A stretch of 64,000 nt of DNA from Gonocerus acuteangulatus (taxonomy: Eukaryota > Arthropoda > Insecta > Hemiptera > Coreidae): positions 5,354,962-5,418,961 of the forward strand of contig OX328126.1 in assembly GCA_946811695.1 (NCBI GenBank), written 5' to 3'. The notes under the pieces are model-generated. The model was not told where the DNA came from and did not search any database. It worked only from the letters and a program-made list of their open reading frames with translations. Position 1 is the stretch's first letter. Every line of letters begins with the position of its first letter. A program made the translations under genes and the position numbers. Of the stretch, positions 58,071 through 64,000 are shown piece by piece.

Positions 58071-58766
58071 TTTTCCTAATGGGTGACTGGTTTTTATTGA
58101 CTATAGTACGAAGGACTTTGGTTGGAAATGCTTGGACTCGGTGGATGCTGGCTGTAGTTTTCCTAATGGGTGACTGGTTTATATTGACTATAGTACGAAG
58201 GACTTTGGTTGGAAATGCTTGGACTCGGTAGATGCTCGCTGGAGTTTTCCTAATGGGTGAGTGGTTTTTATTGACTATAGTACGAAGGACTTTGGTTGGA
58301 AATGCTTGGACTCGGTGGATGCTGGCTGTAGTTTTCCTAATAGGTGACTGGTTTTTATTGACTATAGTACGAAGGACTTTGGTTGGAAATGCTTGGACTC
58401 GGTGGATGCTGGCTGTAGTTTTCCTAATAGGTGACTGGTTTTTATTGACTATAGTACGAAGGACTTTGGTTGGAAATGCTTGGACTCGGTGGATGCTCGC
58501 TGGAGTTTTCCTAATGGGTGACTGGTTTTTATTGACTATAGTACGAAGGACTTTGGTTGGAAATGCTTGGACTCGGTGGATGCTGGCTGTAGTTTTCCTA
58601 ATGGGTGACTGGTTTATATTGACTATAGTACGAAGGACTTTGGTTGGAAATGCTTGGACTCGGTGGATGCTCGCTGGAGTTTTCCTAATGGGTGACTGGT
58701 TTTTATTGACTATAGTACGAAGGACTTTGGTTGGAAATGCTTGGACTCGGTGGATGCTGGCTGGAG
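58071..58766 (+). repeat. 87-bp minisatellite, 8 copies, open in one frame
   Basis: Unit of 29 codons reading VFLMGDWFLLTIVRRTLVGN then AWTRWMLAV. 87 is a multiple of three, so the frame stays open (58049-58231, TAG at 58229, then 58232-58810). Copies differ at few sites (ATG/ATA, CTG/CTC, GTA/GGA, TTT/TAT), both silent and replacement. The first frame begins at TTG, with no ATG or signal context upstream. I treat it as a minisatellite; translation is not excluded. Confidence 0.85.
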
Positions 58767-59301
58767 TTCTATTCCATAAGTCCGTATTGGTTAGTCAGAA
58801 ACGGAAATAATATAAATCTTTTTCTGTAATTATAATTATAATTAATTAATGATTTATTTTTAGCATTAGTTGGAGTTTACGTTTTCCATATTATTGCTAA
58901 AATCTACTAATTTTATTAAATTTATAGTTATTTAATATATATATATATTGTTATATACATGCAATTGTTTTATAATATGATCTTTATTTCTATATTTAAC
59001 AACTCATATATATGGTATGTGCCTATTCGCAAAATATTTCATCATATCGGGATTTTTTTACGGCATAAGTAAATTTATGTAATTAACTCCGCGTGAGCAG
59101 TGAGGCGTGCCAGACTGACCAAATGACCCGGAATTAGGCGGTCAGGAGATTAATGCTGTATCGTAAATAGTGCCAGCGAATTTATTTGTGTCCCTACAGA
59201 CAGATAGAATAAGCAATACATCGGAAAGTGTTCCGATTTTTGTTCCAGGATTTTTTTTCTTTTCTTCCAATGAATATAAGAAAGTGTATTTTCTGTTTCA
59301 G
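58767..59301. other. Intron upstream of the GABA-B exon
   Basis: AT-rich and without other exons recognisable. It ends with the acceptor tract TTTTCTGTTTCAG (59289-59301). Confidence 0.55.
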
Positions 59302-59439
59302 TGTAACGCAGCTGTTGGTGTGAAGGCGTTCTTCGATATGATGCACGACGGTCCACACAAGGTGATGCTGTTTGGTGCAGCTTGTACACAAGTCACCGAC
59401 CCTATCGCCAAGGCATCCAAGAGATGGCATCTAACCCAG
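59302..59439 (+). CDS. GABA-B-R2: GABA-B receptor internal exon (extracellular ligand-binding lobe)
   Basis: A 138-nt exon, exactly 46 codons, phase 0 at both ends. Acceptor TTTTCTGTTTCAG|TG and donor CTAACCCAG|GTATTT are good. The peptide contains VKAFFDMMHDGPHKVMLFG, AACTQVTDPIAK and KRWHLTQ. This corresponds to the first-lobe segment of the periplasmic-binding-protein-like extracellular domain of class-C metabotropic GABA receptors; compare GPNHLMVFGG..C..VTSIIAE in vertebrate GABBR2. In insects the R1/R2 heterodimer couples GABA to Gi/o at the neuronal membrane. Subunit 2 is favoured, R1 or R3 not fully excluded. Flanking exons are not in the window, so the surrounding introns are large and repeat-filled. 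The adjoining open frame beyond 59301 and 59439 is intron read-through. Confidence 0.88.
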
Positions 59440-59462
59440 GTATTTTTTAGTATACTTGTGCG

Positions 59463-59515
<53 letters not shown>

Positions 59516-59712
59516 ACACACAAGTTTCATTTTGGCTAGAATTAGAATAGGCCATTTCTCAAAGCCCATCCGGTTAGGAGATGGTTATTTTCAAGTGGTA
59601 TTGATATTTGAAAGTAATGAGTATTTACATATGTTTGACAACTGTTTAACGAGAAAACAAAGAAAACTATTCCATTTCATTACAGAAAAAACGGTTTACA
59701 TTTTATATATAA
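59440..59712. other. Intron start with (TA)n
   Basis: The donor GTATTTTTTAGT is followed 27 bases later by (TA)n (about 59467-59512) and an ACACACAC stub. Confidence 0.6.
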
Positions 59713-60317
59713 CTAGCTGTTACCCGGCGTGCCATGCTACACCTACTAGCTGTTACCCGGTGTGCCATGCTACACCTACTTTCTGCATCTAGAAAAGCAA
59801 AAATAAATTAGAAACCAAATAAGTAATATGAGAATCAAATAGAACGAACAAATATGTAACTGTTCGGGTTCAGAGTTTCCAACCCGTGACCTCCGACCTG
59901 TTAGTCGAAGGCGGTTTTAACCTAGCCTATGAAACTCCCCGGGTCAAGACCTATATATGTGCTAAGTTTGATGAATATCGGCCAAACCGTGTGTATTTGT
60001 GTAAGGGACAAACATACAGACAGACAGCTGGTAGACGTTTTTTACTTAGCCTACGACACTCCCCGGATCAACATCTACCTGTGTGTAAAGTTTGGTCAAA
60101 ATCGGTCGAACGGTGTGGATTAGTACAAGGAACAAACATTCAGACAGACAGCTGGCAGATGTTTTTGGCCTAGTGTAGGGCACTCCCCGGATCAAGATCT
60201 ACCTGCGTGCCAAGTTTGGTCAAAATCGGTCAAACGGTATGAATTTGTATAAGGAACAAACATACAGACAGACAAACAAATAAACAGACAAACAGACACG
60301 TTATTTATATATATAGA
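59713..60317 (-). mobile_element. Helitron-like element with doubled 3' terminus
   Basis: On the minus strand it starts TCTATATATATAAATAACGT and carries several CAGACAGACAGCTG/GACCGATTTTGACCAAAC-type units. It ends with two tandem 33-bp termini, each AGGTGTAGCATGGCACRCCG then GGTAACAGCTAG (CTAG at 59746-59749 and 59713-59716). A T (complement of A59712) follows the outer CTAG as expected; the base before TC is T rather than A. No Rep/helicase. It lies within the receptor intron, antisense to the gene. Confidence 0.72.
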
Positions 60318-61847
60318 AGTATAACCAATTCATAGATTTTTCTTTGCTCGTCCAGTTAAAAATTTAGCTCTTTTCTAGATTGAAGAATCTGGTCGTATTT
60401 TTGCACTAGCTTTTCTATGTAAATGAAAAATGACTATACCTCAAGAATATGTATCAGATAATGTTATAGTTTTTAATAATGTCTAATTTATAATTATATA
60501 CCACTTATTATTAATTACATAAAAAGTGATTTTTGGTCATATTTTGCATCCGGAAAGCTTTCCCAAAAATCTGAGAGACACCCCTCAGCCGGTTTGTGAT
60601 GTTTTGGTCAATTTCCGGCAGTCACCCGGACCGCTAGGGCAGGATACAGTTTTGGAAGTTCTGTAGCTACGGAAAGGAACTGATCAAAAATTGTTAAAAA
60701 AGTACTTTCCTTGGAAATGAGTTAAAATACATGGGAAACATATTGTAATCAGCTGATTTATAACCCTCTCGACACAGATGACTAGCTGAACACATGCGAG
60801 GAATGTACATTATAAAATTTTTATTATATTTTGACAACTTTTTTTGATCTAAATTTTAAAACTTATCTACAAATAACATATTATCGATAAGCATTTTATT
60901 TATGATCACTAAAATAATAATTCAAAAATTGTATAGGATTTTTTTTGTGGAAAATTTTTGTGGATAATTTCCTAACATGTCTACTAATTGTATAGGATGT
61001 AATGGCCCCTTAAGGCCACGAAACATGCGCCAAACAGATAATAAACTGATACAAATATATACATTGATATATCCAAAAACGTGAATATACTATATTGGTC
61101 ATGAACACGTGGAATAGAATACGAACAACCCCATACGGAACAGAATCTAGAAAAACAAATTTCTATTTAATTTCCCAACAGAAAAAGTAACGGACGCGGG
61201 GTTAAACATTCTACAGAACATGTATTCTTTATTATTTTAAAATAGTTTTCTGGGGGGACTACATTTATACGCCTTTTGAAACTCATTTCCTCATACATTA
61301 TTCATAATCCTGTCAGATATACAATCAGAGAGTTCAATTCAATTTGTATATTATATTTTATCCTTTTTTCCCAGCAAAGGATAAAAGGATTTAAAAAAAA
61401 AAAATGCTGATCCTTTAAAGATCCTATTTATGAAGAATAGGATTATCCTCTGCTTAGAAGTCCTGCTTTTACTTCCCCAAGATGTCTTTGTGTACATCCG
61501 CTTGCTTCCATTAACAGTAATGGCTATAGAGTCTATCCTTTTTAAAGCAAACCGAATTTCCGCTTAAGGAAGAACTCTCAGAACCCGAAAATAGTTCTAG
61601 GAATAAAGAGGGTTAGATTTGTAATCCATTTTTCTTATCTTAGATATGCTGATATGGAAGATTTAGGGAAAATTCCTTGTCCCTTTATGGTGTTTATCTT
61701 CTAATATATTTTCTTCTTTATGATAAATGTTTTATATGAAAATGTAATTTTCCGCCATATTTTAGTATGCATTTACCCCATCCGCTCCCACGGAATGTAG
61801 CTATTCAGGTGCACGCATGACAGATTTTTTGAAAATTGTCTTCAAAT

Positions 61848-61850
<3 letters not shown>
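60318..61850. other. Unassigned intronic DNA
   Basis: AT-rich; no exon, satellite or bounded element recognised. Confidence 0.4.

Positions 61851-61909
<59 letters not shown>
61851..61909 (+). repeat. (TA)n tract
   Basis: About 29 TA units, followed by AGCTGGCCCCGCAAACGTTG, which looks like a conserved dispersed-repeat edge. Confidence 0.95.
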
Positions 61910-61913
<4 letters not shown>

Positions 61914-62024
61914 GCTGGCCCCGCAAACGTTGTTTTGCCATTTAAATTATTTCGAGTGATTATTTTGGTAGTCAATGAGTTAATTAATAAAATATTATTA
62001 ACTCATTGTAAGTGTGGGGAAATG
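61910..62024. repeat. Dispersed-repeat fragment
   Basis: CTGGCCCCGCAAACGTTGTT then TTGCCATTTAAAT; I recall similar sequence as a high-copy motif in arthropod genomes but cannot name the family. Confidence 0.35.
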
Positions 62025-62380
62025 TGGTACTTCGTCGGCTGGACCACTCCCCGCCAATATATTGGTACTTTGTTGGCTGGACCACCACCAATCCCCGCCA
62101 ATATATTGGTACTTTTTCGGCTGGACCACCGCCAATCCCCGCCAATATGTTGGTACTTTGTCGGCTGGACCACGGCCGCTCTCCCCCCAATATATTGGTT
62201 CTTCGTCGGCTGGACCACGGCCGCTCTCCCCCAATATGTTGGTACTTCGTCGGCTGGACCACGGCCACTCCCCGCCAATATATTGGTACTTTGTCGGCTG
62301 GACCACGGCCACCTCCCGCCAATATATTGGTACTTTTTCGGCTGGACCATGGCCGCTCTCCCCCTATATATTGGTACACA
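62025..62380 (+). repeat. 44-bp minisatellite, 8 copies
   Basis: Unit GGCTGGACCACGGCCGCTCT plus CCCCCAATATATTGGTACTTCGTC; GGCTGG recurs at 62037, 62075, 62119, 62163, 62208, 62252, 62296 and 62340. Each unit contains the palindrome CCAATATATTGG. Six overlapping open frames on both strands are array artefacts. Confidence 0.95.
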
Positions 62381-62395
62381 GCCAATCATAGAATA

Positions 62396-62716
62396 AAAAT
62401 TTCTGATTGTATCTGATTATCATTTTCTTTCGAAATTCATATACGGATGTAGGAATTTAATATCATTCATTTAGAAATGTTAATTTCTCTAGGATTTGAA
62501 TTCCGCTGGTTCCGAGCGACAGGTCGTAAAATAAATCCGATCATGAAGTGGGTTAATAGTTTCAGCTAGGCTTGCTTTTACTATTTACTACTTCATGGCG
62601 GGCATGTGATCGGCTGAACTATATGTTGGGAGTCATGTGGAATGTATAAACATTAGATTCAACCATTCGTATTAATCATGTTCCTTTCTTGTTACGTTCT
62701 GTTTGTGACATTTATT
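62396..62716. repeat. Inverted dispersed repeat, partner at 53715-54035
   Basis: Reverse complement of the segment following the CA satellite, from TTCTGATTGTATCTGATTAT to CCTTTCTTGTTACGTTCTGT. The two copies are 8.4 kb apart and flank the 35-bp, 67-bp and 87-bp arrays and the host exon. Confidence 0.85.
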
Positions 62717-62830
62717 CATATTTGGCAACAGCATTCCTTACGATATATTTTTTTTTTTTTAATTCGTCTATAATGTAAAATATTAATATTTTCGTGGCAT
62801 TCCATAGCGAGGTTTCTCGGGTATAAAATT

Positions 62831-62832
62831 AA

Positions 62833-62893
<61 letters not shown>
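62831..62893 (+). repeat. (TA)n tract
   Basis: About 31 TA units with one ACA interruption. Confidence 0.93.
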
Positions 62894-62896
<3 letters not shown>

Positions 62897-63760
62897 ACTT
62901 TACGGATTCAAGGAATATAAAGATTGAACGAACAGTTAAGAGGGTTAATAAAGGTTTTGAATTTAGGGTGATGAAAGATATAAGAAAGTCTTTGGGATTG
63001 AATTACTTGGTAATCAGAGGCTTTGCCAAAGGAACCGGGTAGTTATATATAAACATGTTTGATTCGGCGCTAATGGCCTAGTTGTCGAAGTTAAAAAAAA
63101 AAAAAAAAAAATGATTCAGCAAGGATACAGAACACCATTAGATAAGGCTCTGGTTCCCTAAAGTGTCTCTGAACACTATAAACATAAAACTAACTCAGCA
63201 GGGATATTTAAAAACCCAGTAACTGCAATATATTAAAAAAATCCCATAACACCAATACATCACAGAACGGATGGTTTCAACTATAATTACTTCCCATCTT
63301 GGAACATTCCTCAATATTTCAACTTTATATTCGGCTGGAACTAATATTAGTCCAAATTTCGGAAGGTGCGGAGAGTTCTTCCCGCCATATTTATGGCGCA
63401 ATTAGGAAGTTGGGCCGTTATACCGGCTCGGGGGGGATTTACGACCGAGTCACCGGACGGAGCGAGGGGGGGGGGCGCATACCTCGGAGCTGTATATCTA
63501 GAAGGGGGAAGGGGGTTACTTGGGCTACTTCAACTACAGGCCACCAACTAGCAACTAGCAAAATTAAAGATATTAAACTCTTGTACACTCTCTCTCCCGA
63601 TCTTCCTTCACTCAACACCGAAATGATCATAGAGAAATCATTTGAGATTAAAACACTATTTGGACTGCATTAACCAAAGACATTTTACCTAAATTTACAC
63701 ACCGCCCTTATAGACACTTGACAGAGACACAAAGAAACGACCCCACACATTCCTGACAGA
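62894..63760. other. Unassigned DNA with G-runs
   Basis: Poly(A) near 63091-63110. Around 63430-63530 the sequence is unusually GC-rich for this window with G7-G9 runs. Open frames 63299-63673 and overlapping ones show no recognisable domain. Confidence 0.35.
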
Positions 63761-64000
63761 TTAACCCTGGATCATGCGCAATCCCGGAGTACCGTAATCG
63801 GGCGCAACCGTCCAAATAGGACGGCCGCAATTTTTTCGCCCTAAAAAATACCCATATGCATTTTAAGGTCTAAAAAAAGGGACAACCTTCCAAGGCATCT
63901 AAGATATGAAATAAAAATTAAAATGTTACAAATTGATGACTCAGCTCAATGCCAAAAAAAAAAATAGTAAAAACACTGATTTTTCGGTATCGCAAAGGAC
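63761..64000 (+). mobile_element. piggyBac-like left end running out of the window
   Basis: TTAACCCTGGATCATGCGCA resembles the complement of the right end of the relic at 36965-40266 (TTAACCCTGGATTCACACCG). It is followed by GGAGTACCGTAATCGGGCGC and the palindrome CCGTCC-AAATA-GGACGG. The other end is not visible. Confidence 0.5.

Noticed and set aside
58049..58810. Membrane protein made of 29-residue repeats
   Set aside because: No ATG start, a TAG between frames, near-identical tandem DNA units; treated as a minisatellite.
59150..59555. Minus-strand frames opposite the GABA-B exon
   Set aside because: Antisense shadows of the exon and (TA)n.
61836..62416. Six overlapping frames on both strands
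   Set aside because: 44-bp minisatellite; frames rotate with unit length.
63299..63673. 124-codon plus-strand frame
   Set aside because: No recognisable domain and three overlapping frames of similar length; G-runs bias it.

Overview
The window is eukaryotic, AT-rich and almost entirely non-genic. I read it as intronic or intergenic DNA of a large, repeat-laden arthropod genome, most likely an insect. The basis is one clean host exon of a metabotropic GABA-B receptor (59302-59439, + strand, insect R2-like) plus transposon families typical of insects: non-LTR elements, Penelope, Helitron, hAT, piggyBac, pogo, Harbinger-like and tRNA-derived SINEs. The order is not resolved. Nearly every long open frame is a microsatellite, minisatellite or transposon shadow, so the annotation is mainly a map of nested mobile elements and tandem arrays.

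Layout. 1-5.5 kb: degenerate copies of a dispersed non-coding repeat ('family R'), a 36-copy 62-bp satellite, and a 5'-truncated non-LTR retroelement with a restriction-like endonuclease, inserted in a family-R copy. 7.0-8.35 kb: a TTAA-bounded piggyBac-like element whose left end has grown into a 34-bp array. 8.8-11.9 kb: two inverted family-R copies enclosing a Helitron-like element with clean A/T insertion site and a SINE with a 13-bp target duplication. 14.3-15.1 kb: a hAT deletion derivative with perfect 8-bp target duplication. 17-21 kb: a conserved TE-associated ORF, inverted-terminal elements, and a second hAT copy inside a 40-bp array. 21.9-24.9 kb: a three-level nest (pogo containing a TAA-flanked Harbinger-like element containing a TTAA-type terminus and its 41-bp satellite). 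25-36.5 kb: three non-LTR 3' fragments, a TA-flanked MITE, SINEs and minisatellites. 36.55-48.44 kb: a head-to-tail tandem duplication of a 5.93-kb unit whose copies differ, in everything I compared, only in simple-repeat length. The unit holds a piggyBac relic, a 353-bp-arm near-perfect hairpin and a Penelope GIY-YIG relic. 49.9-55.3 kb: large satellites. 56-58.8 kb: 67-bp and 87-bp arrays and another hairpin. 59.3 kb: the host exon. 59.7-64 kb: a Helitron-like element with doubled terminus, a 44-bp array, and a piggyBac-like end running out of the window.

Two themes recur. First, several satellites (62, 41, 34, 35 bp and the CA-rich array) share their monomer with the end of, or an unamplified copy of, a transposon-like sequence in this same window, suggesting that element ends seed arrays here. 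Second, long (TA)n tracts, including those inside family R, adjoin a Penelope relic, two non-LTR fragments and a tRNA-like SINE, suggesting they act as insertion sites. No intact autonomous transposon and no complete host gene is present.
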